A program made the position numbers and the translations under genes. 44,434 nucleotides of DNA from Treponema sp. (GTDB lineage: Bacteria > Spirochaetota > Spirochaetia > Treponematales > Breznakiellaceae). Location of the stretch: the NCBI GenBank assembly GCA_003245635.1, contig QKCO01000024.1, positions 1-44,434 of the forward strand, read 5' to 3'. The stretch's first letter is position 1. Each line of letters begins with the position of its first letter. Below are positions 19,160 to 26,704 of the stretch, one piece after another. The notes beneath the pieces were generated by a model. It had not been told where the DNA came from. It searched no databases and saw only the letters and a program-made list of their open reading frames with translations.

Positions 19160-19747
19160 TCAGTCTTCCGGGATATCGCGGCGCTTGACCGCCTTCACGA
19201 TGCGCCCCTTGTGGAGCGGCCCCTTGATGCCGTGCGTCCCGGCGGTATGCGCGCTTTTCTTCACGAACTTCTTGCGGCCGTCGAAAGCGCCGGCATCGCG
19301 GTCGGCGAACGGCTTCTTCGGCCGATCGTCCCGGACCTTCTCCCCGCGCGGCTTGAAGGATCTCGCCTGGTCTCGGTCATCCCGATCCCCGCGCCCCTTG
19401 AACGGCCGGCCCTGATCGCGTTCGGACCGATCGGAACGGTCTTCCCGGTCTGAACGATCGGTCCTTTCGGCGCGGTCCCTGCCGCGCGCTTCCGCCGCGG
19501 GCGTCTTCTTCTTCTCGCGGACGGCTTTCTCCATCACGCGCAGCGAATCGTCGAAGCCCTTCAGGAAATCCTGGAGGTCGTCGGCGAACAGCACGACCGA
19601 CTGCCTGTCGAAGCCGCCGGTATCCTTATTCTTGCTCTCGACGATGTTGAGGTACAAATCCCCGACGCGATTTTCCTTCACGTTGAAGAAATACGTACGA
19701 TTCTCGAGAGACACTTTCGTGGAGTACAATTCTCCGCGTATACCCAT
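19160..19747 (-). CDS. Pur-alpha-like (DUF3276) nucleic-acid-binding protein with RD-rich tail
   Basis: A 195-residue protein. Residues 1-80 form a PUR domain: GELYSTKVSLENRTYFFNVKEN, GDLYLNIVESK, QSVVLFADDLQDFLKGFDDSL. This is the fold of Borrelia BpuR, which binds RNA and single-stranded DNA and regulates expression. Residues about 90-150 are a low-complexity tail rich in Arg, Asp and Ser with repeated D-R-S units and RPFKGRG/RSFKPRG motifs, followed by a basic end (KKFVKKSAH). Typical bacterial PUR proteins stop near 100-125 residues, so the tail is an extension. A promoter lies upstream (19781-19809) and AAGGA is 9 bases before the ATG. Confidence 0.85.
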   Translation of the reverse strand: MGIRGELYSTKVSLENRTYFFNVKENRVGDLYLNIVESKNKDTGGFDRQSVVLFADDLQDFLKGFDDSLRVMEKAVREKKKTPAAEARGRDRAERTDRSDREDRSDRSERDQGRPFKGRGDRDDRDQARSFKPRGEKVRDDRPKKPFADRDAGAFDGRKKFVKKSAHTAGTHGIKGPLHKGRIVKAVKRRDIPED

Positions 19748-19780
19748 CTATACCTGTCCTTACAATTGCTCTTCGTAGAG

Positions 19781-19809
19781 ATTCTAAAGATTTCGGGCGC
19801 CGAATACAA
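19781..19809 (-). promoter_or_regulatory. Promoter of the PUR-domain gene
   Basis: Reading the minus strand: TTGTAT (19809-19804), 17-base spacer, TAGAAT (19786-19781). This lies in the 86-base gap after the phosphohexomutase gene, so the PUR gene can be transcribed alone. Confidence 0.6.
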
Positions 19810-19833
19810 GGCCGCGCCGCTCGTGCCCGACCC

Positions 19834-21780
19834 TTAGCGCGCCGCCTCCTCGTCCGCGCGGGCCACCAGCGAACGCTGCCATTCGAGCAGCTCCCGTTCG
19901 ATCCTCCGGTCCGGGCCCTGCACGTCGGCCATCACGCGGAAAACAGGCTCCGTCCCGGAGCCGCGCATCCAGATGTACGCTTTCGGATGTCCGTCCGAGT
20001 CGGAGAATTGGACTTTGAGGCCGCCTTTCCCCGCGTCCCCGAAGCGCTGGATAGCGCGGCGCTCTTCGGTTCCGTTGTAGGCGATCGCCTCCCAGGAGGC
20101 GAAGCCGAAGCGGTTCTTGAGGTCTTTTTTCTTCTCCTCCCAGTCGGCGATGAAAAGAGCCTGGTAGCGGTCCTTGAGGACCGCGTGGTCCGCGCTCCCG
20201 ATCTTCATGATCGCTTCGTTTTCGTACGCGCTCGTCGTCGAGAACGCCGGAAGGCTCGCGATGACGTCGGCCAGCGTGAAATCCACGTGGTAGGATTCGC
20301 TCTGGCCGGAAAGATCGCACCAGAGCTCGAAGAGTCCTGGTCCGGTCTCGTCGCTCCGTATCGTGAGCAGCTTCAGTATGGCGAACACGGTGTCGATGGG
20401 ATCGCGCACCGCGGAGGGGTGGGTGATGTTGCCGCCTGCCGCACCCTCGCCCAGGATGCGGACGAAGAAGCCCTTATCGCGGAGCTTTCGGGCGAGCCCC
20501 ACCACGTTCGCCTCTCCCACCTCCGCGCGGAAGACGTCGACGTCGAAGGCGGCCGCGATGCGGTCTACCCGCATCGAAGTCGGATCGTTGACGGCCACCG
20601 CCACCTTGTCCAGGGAATTGCCTTTCGCGTCGTAGCGCAGCGCTCCGGTCCACGCCAAGTGGGCGAGCTCCGCCACGCAGCAGAGCGCGAATACTTCCTG
20701 GGCTTCCAAGCCGCGCGCGGCCCGGATCGAATCGTCCCACACGACGAGGTTCCCCCGGTCGCCGTCGCAGTCGGGCACGTAGCCCATCACGAAGGAAGGA
20801 TCCTCCGCGTGCCGCCGTTCGAGCTCGATCCGGCAGGGCTCGAGCGATTCGCCTTCGGGCACGATCCGATGGGCGATCTTCGCCGGCTCCCCGTTCATCA
20901 CCTCCATACGAACGCCGAGGGCTTCCAAGGCGGCTTCGTCGATCGATACGGTACGGGCCGAACCGTTGAGGTCCGCGACGACCGAAACCGGCCGTTCCGC
21001 GGCGGTCCGCGCGATGCGGTCGTAGACCCGGTTCTGGAGCGCGGGATCGGCGCCGCCGGTCACGACTTCGCGCGTGAAGAGCGCGTAGGCTGAGTAGGCT
21101 TCTCGTTTCCATTTCGTCGCTTCGGAGTAGGCGCGCGAAACCGCGCGCGGATCGGCCGCCTCCATGAGCGCGCGGGCCCGTTCGACGCGGTCGCCCGCCG
21201 CCATCCGGGCTTTGAAGTCGTCGATGAGGGGCCCCGCTTCCGCGGCCGAAAGCACACCGCCGTCGACCAAGCCGAACTTGAGTCCGTTGTGCCCGATGGG
21301 ATTGTGGCTCGCCGAAACGTAGGCGAAGCCGTGGACCTTCCGGTCGTCATCCTCGGGGAGCGCTCCGGCGCTCCGGGCGTAGGCCATCACCTCGGGCGCG
21401 GCGACGATGAAGGCGTAGCGGACCCGGCAGCCGGAGGACAGGAACGCGCGCGTCATCGCGTCGGCGACGGCGGGGCCCGTCGGCCGGCTGTCCATCGCGA
21501 CGACGACGGCCGGCGATGCGCAGCCGCTGCGCTTCTTGAGGAAGTCGGCGTAGACTGCCGCCGCCGTCGCCGCGGCGAGTTCCGCGGCGGGCGTTATGTC
21601 CCGCGCGCGGCTTTCTTCGCGGCCGTCCGCGGCGAACACGGTCCGCCAGCCGGAGGCTGAGAGGATCATCTTGGCGAAGAACGCGTCGGCTTCGGCTGCG
21701 GTCGGCTGCGCGGCGCGCAGCGGCACGGTATACGGGTCGGCTATCGGGAGGCCTGTTCCAGGATGGGGAAAAGCGGGCAT
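19834..21780 (-). CDS. Phosphohexomutase (phosphoglucomutase/phosphomannomutase family)
   Basis: A 648-residue member of the alpha-D-phosphohexomutase superfamily, which interconverts sugar 1- and 6-phosphates. The catalytic serine is Ser158 in VSASHNPIGHNGLKF, the magnesium loop is DCDGDRGN, the sugar-binding loop is EGAAGGNITH, and the phosphate-binding loop near the C-terminus is RGSGTEPVFRV. It is longer than the usual 450-580 residues; the extra length is partly in the first 90 residues, which contain the segment AAELAAATAAAVYADFLKKR. Substrate (glucose, mannose or glucosamine phosphate) cannot be fixed from motifs. AAAAGGAG stands before the ATG. The gene is divergent from mnmA. Confidence 0.92.
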   Translation of the reverse strand: MPAFPHPGTGLPIADPYTVPLRAAQPTAAEADAFFAKMILSASGWRTVFAADGREESRARDITPAAELAAATAAAVYADFLKKRSGCASPAVVVAMDSRPTGPAVADAMTRAFLSSGCRVRYAFIVAAPEVMAYARSAGALPEDDDRKVHGFAYVSASHNPIGHNGLKFGLVDGGVLSAAEAGPLIDDFKARMAAGDRVERARALMEAADPRAVSRAYSEATKWKREAYSAYALFTREVVTGGADPALQNRVYDRIARTAAERPVSVVADLNGSARTVSIDEAALEALGVRMEVMNGEPAKIAHRIVPEGESLEPCRIELERRHAEDPSFVMGYVPDCDGDRGNLVVWDDSIRAARGLEAQEVFALCCVAELAHLAWTGALRYDAKGNSLDKVAVAVNDPTSMRVDRIAAAFDVDVFRAEVGEANVVGLARKLRDKGFFVRILGEGAAGGNITHPSAVRDPIDTVFAILKLLTIRSDETGPGLFELWCDLSGQSESYHVDFTLADVIASLPAFSTTSAYENEAIMKIGSADHAVLKDRYQALFIADWEEKKKDLKNRFGFASWEAIAYNGTEERRAIQRFGDAGKGGLKVQFSDSDGHPKAYIWMRGSGTEPVFRVMADVQGPDRRIERELLEWQRSLVARADEEAAR

Positions 21781-21921
21781 GATACTTCAACTCCTTTTCC
21801 GTTATATGCTACAAATAAAGGGGCATCATTTTATCCCGGATCGCGTATCCGCATCTAGCGCCGCGGGCGCGTCCTTCGGCGCTCTTGTGGAAAGCCGTAT
21901 ACTATACTATTATCGTCAGGT
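21781..21921. promoter_or_regulatory. Divergent control region, phosphohexomutase / mnmA
   Basis: A 141-base gap between divergent starts. For mnmA: TTGTGG (21885-21890), 17-base spacer, TATTAT (21908-21913), ATG at 21922. For the mutase, TATAAC on the minus strand (21806-21801) is a possible -10 with no clear -35. Two short inverted repeats lie between: CGGAT-N5-ATCCG (21837-21851) and GCGCC-N3-GGCGC (21858-21870). Confidence 0.5.
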
Positions 21922-23127
21922 ATGTTCGATCAAACGCTGAAATCCCTCTCTTTGCCTCCCCCCGGTTCCGCCGTCGCCGTCGCCCTCTCCGGCGGCGTCG
22001 ACTCGTCGCTCGTCGCGGTCCTTCTGGCCGAGCGGGGTTGCCGCGTCGTCGGGGTCACCATGAGCGTGTACGACGGCTCGATCAGCTTTCCAGAAGGAAG
22101 CGGAAACGGCTGCTACGGCCCCGGCGAGGAAGAGGACGAGGCCGCCTGCCGCCGGCTCTGCGACCGTCTCGGCGCCGAGTACCGGGTGATCGACCTCTCG
22201 AGCGTCTACGCGAAGGAAGTCCTCGGCTACTTCAAGAGTGAATACCGCGTCGGTCGCACGCCGAACCCCTGCCTCCGCTGCAATCCCATCCTCAAATTCG
22301 GCCTTCTTCCCGCCGCGCTCCGCGAGGCCGGCATCGAATTCGATTATTACGCCACCGGCCATTACGCGCGGCTGTTCGCTCCCGACGGCGATCCTGACCG
22401 GGGCGTCTACCTCGGTCCCGCCGCGGACTATTCGAAGGACCAGAGCTATTTCCTGCACCGCGTCGGTTCCGCGGCGCTGCGGAACGTCCGTTTCCCTCTC
22501 GGCGGGTACACCAAGCGCCGGGTGCGCGAACTCGCCGCGGAGCGCGGCCTCGAGACCGCTTCGAAGCCCGACAGCCAGGACTTCATCGCCGCCGAGGACT
22601 ACGGTCCCCTATTCGCGGACGCGCCGTCGCCCCAAGGCGACATCGTCGATGCCGACGGCCGGCGGATCGGCACGCACCGCGGCATCGTCCGCTATACGGT
22701 CGGCCAGCGCCGCGGCATCGGGGTCAGCGCGGGCCCTGAACCCGCCTACGTCCTCGCGGTCGATGCGGTCGCCAACAAGGTCGTCGTCGGCCCGGAGAGC
22801 GGCTTGTTCCGTTCGGCGCTCGAGGCTTCGGATGCCGTGTGGGCGCCCGGCTTCGGCGCCGAGCCTTTCCGCGCCCTCGTGAAGATCCGGCTCGCCTCGA
22901 AGCCCGCCCCCGCGCTGGTCGTGCCGCTCGCTGACGGTCGGGTTCGGGTCGAGTTCGACGCACCCCAGCGCGCGATCGCGCCGGGGCAGTCGGTAGCCTA
23001 TTACGTGAGGGGCGCGGAGTCGCCTGTCCGTTCCGCGGACGAAGCGCCCGGCCCCCTCGACGGCCATTTCGTCGCCGGAGGCGCCGTCATCGACCGCGGA
23101 ACGGAAAAAACGTCGACCGTTTTGTAG
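21922..23127 (+). CDS. mnmA: tRNA-uridine 2-sulfurtransferase MnmA (CxxC variant)
   Basis: A 401-residue enzyme that thiolates U34 of Lys, Glu and Gln tRNAs. The PP-loop for ATP is SGGVDSS (23-29); the motif GRTPNPCLRCNPILKFG gives Cys117 and Cys120; GHYAR and YTVGQRRGIGVS are conserved. In E. coli the first site is Asp99-x-x-Cys102, and a second catalytic Cys199 lies in a DSTGICFIG motif. Here Asp is replaced by Cys117, and the second region reads KPDSQDFIAAEDYG with no cysteine. Sulfur transfer must therefore differ, perhaps through the CxxC pair. An extra Cys-containing insertion is at about 58-80 (GNGCYGPGEEEDEAACRRLC). nifS and nifU follow. Confidence 0.92.
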   Translation: MFDQTLKSLSLPPPGSAVAVALSGGVDSSLVAVLLAERGCRVVGVTMSVYDGSISFPEGSGNGCYGPGEEEDEAACRRLCDRLGAEYRVIDLSSVYAKEVLGYFKSEYRVGRTPNPCLRCNPILKFGLLPAALREAGIEFDYYATGHYARLFAPDGDPDRGVYLGPAADYSKDQSYFLHRVGSAALRNVRFPLGGYTKRRVRELAAERGLETASKPDSQDFIAAEDYGPLFADAPSPQGDIVDADGRRIGTHRGIVRYTVGQRRGIGVSAGPEPAYVLAVDAVANKVVVGPESGLFRSALEASDAVWAPGFGAEPFRALVKIRLASKPAPALVVPLADGRVRVEFDAPQRAIAPGQSVAYYVRGAESPVRSADEAPGPLDGHFVAGGAVIDRGTEKTSTVL

Positions 23128-23147
23128 CCCTTTCGCTTTCCGTTCTG

Positions 23148-23153
23148 TATATT
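23148..23153 (+). promoter_or_regulatory. Possible -10 element before nifS
   Basis: TATATT in the 48-base mnmA-nifS gap; no convincing -35 element is present. nifS could be partly independent of mnmA, but read-through is as likely. Confidence 0.3.
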
Positions 23154-23175
23154 GGATGCATTCATGGAGGATTCG

Positions 23176-24336
23176 ATGACGACCCGATCAGTCTATCTCG
23201 ACTACAACGCGACCACCCCGATACGACCAGAAGTCATCGCGGCCATGACTGAGGACTTCGCCCTCTACGGGAACGCTTCGAGCATGCACGAAGCCGGACG
23301 GGCCGCCGCTTCCCGCGTCGAGAAGGCCAGGGCCGCGGTCGGAGCTCTGATCGGCGCTCCGGCGGAGACGATCGTGTTCACCTCCGGCGGTTCCGAGTCG
23401 AACAATACCGTATTCCAGACGATGCTCCTGGCCGGCGAGGGCAAGGAGCGCAACGAAATCGTGACGACCGCCATAGAGCACCCCTGCGTGCTCAATTCGG
23501 CCGAGTTCCTCAAGTCCCGCGGCGTCAAGGTCACCTTCCTGCCGGTCGATCCGGCCGGCAAGGTCCATCTGGACGATGTCCGCGCCGCGGTGAACGAGCG
23601 CACCCTTCTCGTGTCGGTGATGTACGCCAACAACGAGATCGGCACGATCCAGGATATCGCCGCCATTTCCAAAATCGCCAAGGCCGCCGGCGCCTACGTG
23701 CATACCGACGCGGTGCAGGCCGCGGGCAAAATTCCCGTTTCGGTCGATGCGCTCGGCGTCGATTACCTGACGATGTCCGCCCACAAGATCTACGGGCCCA
23801 AGGGCGTCGGCGCGCTGTACGTGCGCAAAGGTGCGCCGATCGAGCCGCTCATCCGCGGCGGTCACCAGGAGCACGGCCTCAGGGCCGGCACCTATAACAA
23901 CATCGGCATTCTCGGCTTCGGCGCCGCCGCCGAGCTCGCTCTGCGCGATCTTTCTTCCTTCGCCGCCGAAACCAAGCGGCTGCGGATCATGCTCCGCGAT
24001 GGCCTGCTCGAACGCGTCCCGAACGTGCAGATCAACGGGCATCCGCTCGAGGTGCTGCCGAACACGCTCAACGCGTCCTTCCCGGGAGCCGAAGGGGAGG
24101 CGATACTCCTTTCCTTCGACATCATGGGTATCGAGGCGTCGACAGGTTCGGCCTGCGCTTCCGGCAGCCTCGATCCGTCCCACGTGCTCATGGCCACCGG
24201 CGTCGGCCCCGAGCTCGCGCACGGGTCCATCCGCTTCAGCCTCGGCCGCTTCACCACCGAGGAGGATATCCGCTACGTGCTCGATACCGTGCCGCCGATC
24301 ATCGCCCGGCTGCGCGCCATGTCTACCGTCAAATAA
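23176..24336 (+). CDS. nifS: Cysteine desulfurase (NifS/IscS family)
   Basis: A 386-residue PLP enzyme that takes sulfur from cysteine as an enzyme-bound persulfide. PLP lysine is Lys204 (MSAHKIYGPKG), His102 lies in IEHPCVL, and the persulfide cysteine is Cys327 in STGSACASGSLDPSHVL, the long-loop arrangement of the NifS/IscS group. The start at 23176 is preferred over upstream TTG 23152 and ATG 23164 because GGAGGA stands 6 bases before it and the protein then begins at the family's usual point, MTTRSVYLDYNATTP. It sits between mnmA and nifU, so it can feed both tRNA thiolation and cluster assembly. Confidence 0.95.
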   Translation: MTTRSVYLDYNATTPIRPEVIAAMTEDFALYGNASSMHEAGRAAASRVEKARAAVGALIGAPAETIVFTSGGSESNNTVFQTMLLAGEGKERNEIVTTAIEHPCVLNSAEFLKSRGVKVTFLPVDPAGKVHLDDVRAAVNERTLLVSVMYANNEIGTIQDIAAISKIAKAAGAYVHTDAVQAAGKIPVSVDALGVDYLTMSAHKIYGPKGVGALYVRKGAPIEPLIRGGHQEHGLRAGTYNNIGILGFGAAAELALRDLSSFAAETKRLRIMLRDGLLERVPNVQINGHPLEVLPNTLNASFPGAEGEAILLSFDIMGIEASTGSACASGSLDPSHVLMATGVGPELAHGSIRFSLGRFTTEEDIRYVLDTVPPIIARLRAMSTVK

Positions 24337-24351
24337 TTCGAGGAGAAATAT

Positions 24352-24948
24352 ATGAGCGATTGGCTCTATTCGGATGTGGTAAAAGACCATTTCATGAATC
24401 CGCGGAACGTGCTGATGGAAGACGAATCCAGCTTCCCCGCCGACGGCCGCGGCCTGACCGGCAACATCAAATGCGGCGACCAGATGCTCATCCTCCTCAA
24501 GATCAAGGACGATGTCATCACCGACGTCCGCTGGAAGACCTACGGCTGCGCCAGCGCCATCGCCTCCACGAGCATGCTGTCGGAAGTCATCAAGGGCATG
24601 AAGCTCGAGGACGCCTTCTACATCAAGCCCGAGGACATCGCCCGCAGGCTCGGCGGACTTCCCGAGAACAAGATCCACTGCTCGGTGCTCGGCGACAAGG
24701 CGCTCCGCGCCGCGATCGAGGACTACCTGGTGAAGACCGGCCGCGAAGGACTCTTCAAAGAAGAGGACGCGATCGTGATCTGCCACTGCCTCAACATCAC
24801 CGACAAGGACATCGAGAACGCGGTGAAGCAGGGCGCCCGCACCTGGGAAGACCTGCAGAACAAGACCAAGATCGGCACCGTGTGCGGCGGCTGCAAGGGC
24901 AAGGCCTCCGAGCTCCTGCACGAGCTGGTGCACATCTACGGGGACTGA
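24352..24948 (+). CDS. nifU: NifU-like Fe-S scaffold (NifU_N plus BFD-type domain)
   Basis: A 198-residue scaffold for iron-sulfur cluster assembly. The N-terminal IscU-like domain carries the three cluster cysteines Cys41 (IKCGDQM), Cys66 (YGCASA) and Cys110 (IHCSVLG). Residues 141-198 form a BFD-like [2Fe-2S] domain with Cys144, Cys146, Cys178 and Cys181 (CHCLN ... CGGCKG). The C-terminal Nfu domain of Azotobacter NifU, with its own CxxC, is absent. GAGGAG precedes the ATG. It follows nifS by 15 bases. Confidence 0.95.
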   Translation: MSDWLYSDVVKDHFMNPRNVLMEDESSFPADGRGLTGNIKCGDQMLILLKIKDDVITDVRWKTYGCASAIASTSMLSEVIKGMKLEDAFYIKPEDIARRLGGLPENKIHCSVLGDKALRAAIEDYLVKTGREGLFKEEDAIVICHCLNITDKDIENAVKQGARTWEDLQNKTKIGTVCGGCKGKASELLHELVHIYGD

Positions 24949-24955
24949 TTCCCCT

Positions 24956-24978
24956 GCGCCGTCATTCCGCGACGGCGC
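24956..24978. terminator. Hairpin between convergent nifU and methyltransferase genes
   Basis: A perfect 8-base-pair stem, GCGCCGTC (24956-24963) with GACGGCGC (24971-24978), 7-base loop. It has no T run on either strand, so termination is uncertain. It overlaps the last codons of the minus-strand methyltransferase. Confidence 0.4.
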
Positions 24979-25813
24979 GCATCATCATGACGTCTCCCGC
25001 GCCGATCTTCTTCACGGCGCGGTCGGCGACCGCCTTCAGCGCCGCCGGCGCGCTCCCCGCGGCCAAGCCTCCCCAGGTAGCCGTCCGCTCCACGCGGAAG
25101 CCTTCCGATTCGAGCAGAGCGCGCAAAGTACGCTTCGAGAACAGGTACAGATGGTCGAAGATCGCCGACCGCCACGCGGAGGCGAATAGGCGCGCCTGGA
25201 AGCCGGCGATGTTCGGGGTCGCGACCAATAGGGTGCCGCCGAGCTTCAGAATGCGGCGCGCCTCCCGCACGAAGGACCGGGGATCGTTCAGGTGCTCTAT
25301 CAGATGGGACGCGTGGACGACGTCGAAGCCGCCCGCTTCGAGTCCCGCACGCTCGATCGCCGTCGGCCTGACGTCGAGCCCCCGTTCGCGCCTCGCGTAG
25401 TCGGCCGACTGGGCGCAGAGCTCGACGCCCGCCGTCCGCCAGCCCGCTCCCCGGAGTTCCGCGATGAGTGCGCCGGTGGCGCAGCCGACGTCGAGGAAGC
25501 TGCCCCGAGCTTCCCGGTCGAAGCCGATGTCCGCGAGCGCAAGGTTCTGCAGACGGAGGAAGGCCGTTTCGTTGGAAAGCTCGTAATCCAGATAGTCGTC
25601 CCCGTGCCGCTCGCGGTATCGCGCCGAAACCGCTTCGCTCGTCGGCTGGGGGTTCCTCTGGACCAGACCGCAGCGCGCGCAGCGGACGAAGGCGAAGCCT
25701 TCGCACGAGAGGGCCGGCAGGAATCGCTCCCCTCCGCACAACGCGCAGGGTATGGTCCGGCTGCCTTCTTCCGCGACCGGGGTCGACCAGGTCTTGATCG
25801 GGGAGGCTGGCAC
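24962..25813 (-). CDS. Class I SAM-dependent methyltransferase
   Basis: A 283-residue protein. Near the N-terminus is a four-cysteine, zinc-ribbon-like element (CALCGG ... CARCG). The SAM-binding motif I is FLDVGCATGAL, followed by the acidic residue in TAGVELCA, and the post-I motif FDVVHASHLIEHLNDP and LKLGGTLLVATPN complete a methyltransferase-11/23-type domain. This plan is common in enzymes acting on sugars or small metabolites; the acceptor is unknown. The start is GTG five bases after the LytM-like gene's stop, with no ribosome site of its own, so it appears to be translated by coupling. Confidence 0.88.
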   Translation of the reverse strand: MPASPIKTWSTPVAEEGSRTIPCALCGGERFLPALSCEGFAFVRCARCGLVQRNPQPTSEAVSARYRERHGDDYLDYELSNETAFLRLQNLALADIGFDREARGSFLDVGCATGALIAELRGAGWRTAGVELCAQSADYARRERGLDVRPTAIERAGLEAGGFDVVHASHLIEHLNDPRSFVREARRILKLGGTLLVATPNIAGFQARLFASAWRSAIFDHLYLFSKRTLRALLESEGFRVERTATWGGLAAGSAPAALKAVADRAVKKIGAGDVMMMRAVAE

Positions 25814-25818
25814 GGCGG

Positions 25819-26697
25819 CTATTCTACCGTTACGCCGAACGTCAGTGTCCGTTCGTTTCCGACCGCGTCGCGCGCGATCACCTCTATGGTCGTGCGCCCC
25901 CGTGCCAAGCGCACCTCTCCGAGGTCGAAAGCCCCGTCTCTGCGGTAAGCCTGCGCCGCGGGAGCCGGTTCCATCCTATAGACGATGAGCTGACCATCCT
26001 CCGCCCGGATGGTCTCCAGATGCAGCGAACCCTGCTCGTTGCCGTTGACCAGGCACATGATCCGCTGCGGCGCGAGATCGCCGCCGCGCTTGACGGTTTC
26101 GCTGTCCGCCGCGTCTACGATGACCCGGTAGGAACCCTGCCGCACCGTCCTGGTCTGCGGGAAGGGCATCGTCTTGCCGTCTCTCCCTTCCAGACTGACC
26201 GATCGTATGGCGGGCGCCCGCTCATCGTTCCGCTCCGGCGCGATCATGGTCGGGTTGACCCAGCGCCGCTCCTTTCTGTCGTATATCGAAAAATAGAAGC
26301 CGACCGAATCCGACCAGCCGCTGGCTCCGGAACGGCCGAGCACCGCGCCTTTTTCCACCAGAGTCGCGGGAAAGGCGGTCCTTTGCGATTCCTGCATTCG
26401 GCCGTAGACGCTCACCATGCCGTTGCCGTGGTCTATCGCCGTCCAATCGCCGAGGGGGGAGGGGAAGCCGTTTCCCTGATCGCCGGATACCGCGAAGACC
26501 ACCTCTCCGGCATCGCAGGCGCGGACCGCGTCGTCGCCTTTGAACACCATGCCGACCGAAGCCCGGCCGCGGTCGTTCCGGCCGAAATTCGATTCCAGCT
26601 CGGCCTGGGCGGTCGGCCATTCCACTGCTGACGCGGAGAATCCCGCGGCGAAGCAGACGCCAGCGAGCAGAAAGAGAGCTCGGGTACGGGGTCTCAT
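25819..26697 (-). CDS. Secreted LytM/M23-fold protein lacking catalytic residues
   Basis: A 292-residue exported protein (signal peptide 1-24, FSASAVE). Residues 30-150 follow the M23 endopeptidase pattern: the DAGEVVFAV turn, AIDHGNGMVSVYGRM, KGAVLGRSGASGW and FYFSIYD...WVNP. The metal and catalytic positions are lost: HxGxD is SVGMV, the YAH position is YGR, and HLHFE is replaced by FYFSI. It is therefore probably a pseudo-peptidase, like the LytM domains that activate amidases (EnvC, NlpD). Residues 160-292 look like a beta-sandwich. Ribosome site GGAGGT overlaps the stop of the preceding gene. Confidence 0.75.
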   Translation of the reverse strand: MRPRTRALFLLAGVCFAAGFSASAVEWPTAQAELESNFGRNDRGRASVGMVFKGDDAVRACDAGEVVFAVSGDQGNGFPSPLGDWTAIDHGNGMVSVYGRMQESQRTAFPATLVEKGAVLGRSGASGWSDSVGFYFSIYDRKERRWVNPTMIAPERNDERAPAIRSVSLEGRDGKTMPFPQTRTVRQGSYRVIVDAADSETVKRGGDLAPQRIMCLVNGNEQGSLHLETIRAEDGQLIVYRMEPAPAAQAYRRDGAFDLGEVRLARGRTTIEVIARDAVGNERTLTFGVTVE

Positions 26698-26704
26698 GGC
26701 GATC

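Noticed and set aside
19281-19510. Possible DNA repeat array in the PUR-domain gene
   Set aside because: The repetition is at protein level (D-R-S units in one frame) with imperfect DNA repeats; it is not a CRISPR or tandem repeat array.
19987-21093. Plus-strand open frame of 368 codons
   Set aside because: Antisense to the phosphohexomutase, whose motifs are intact across the region.
23188-24933. Minus-strand open frame of 581 codons
   Set aside because: Antisense to nifS and nifU, both of which have complete catalytic motifs; His/Asp/Gly-rich without domain signals.
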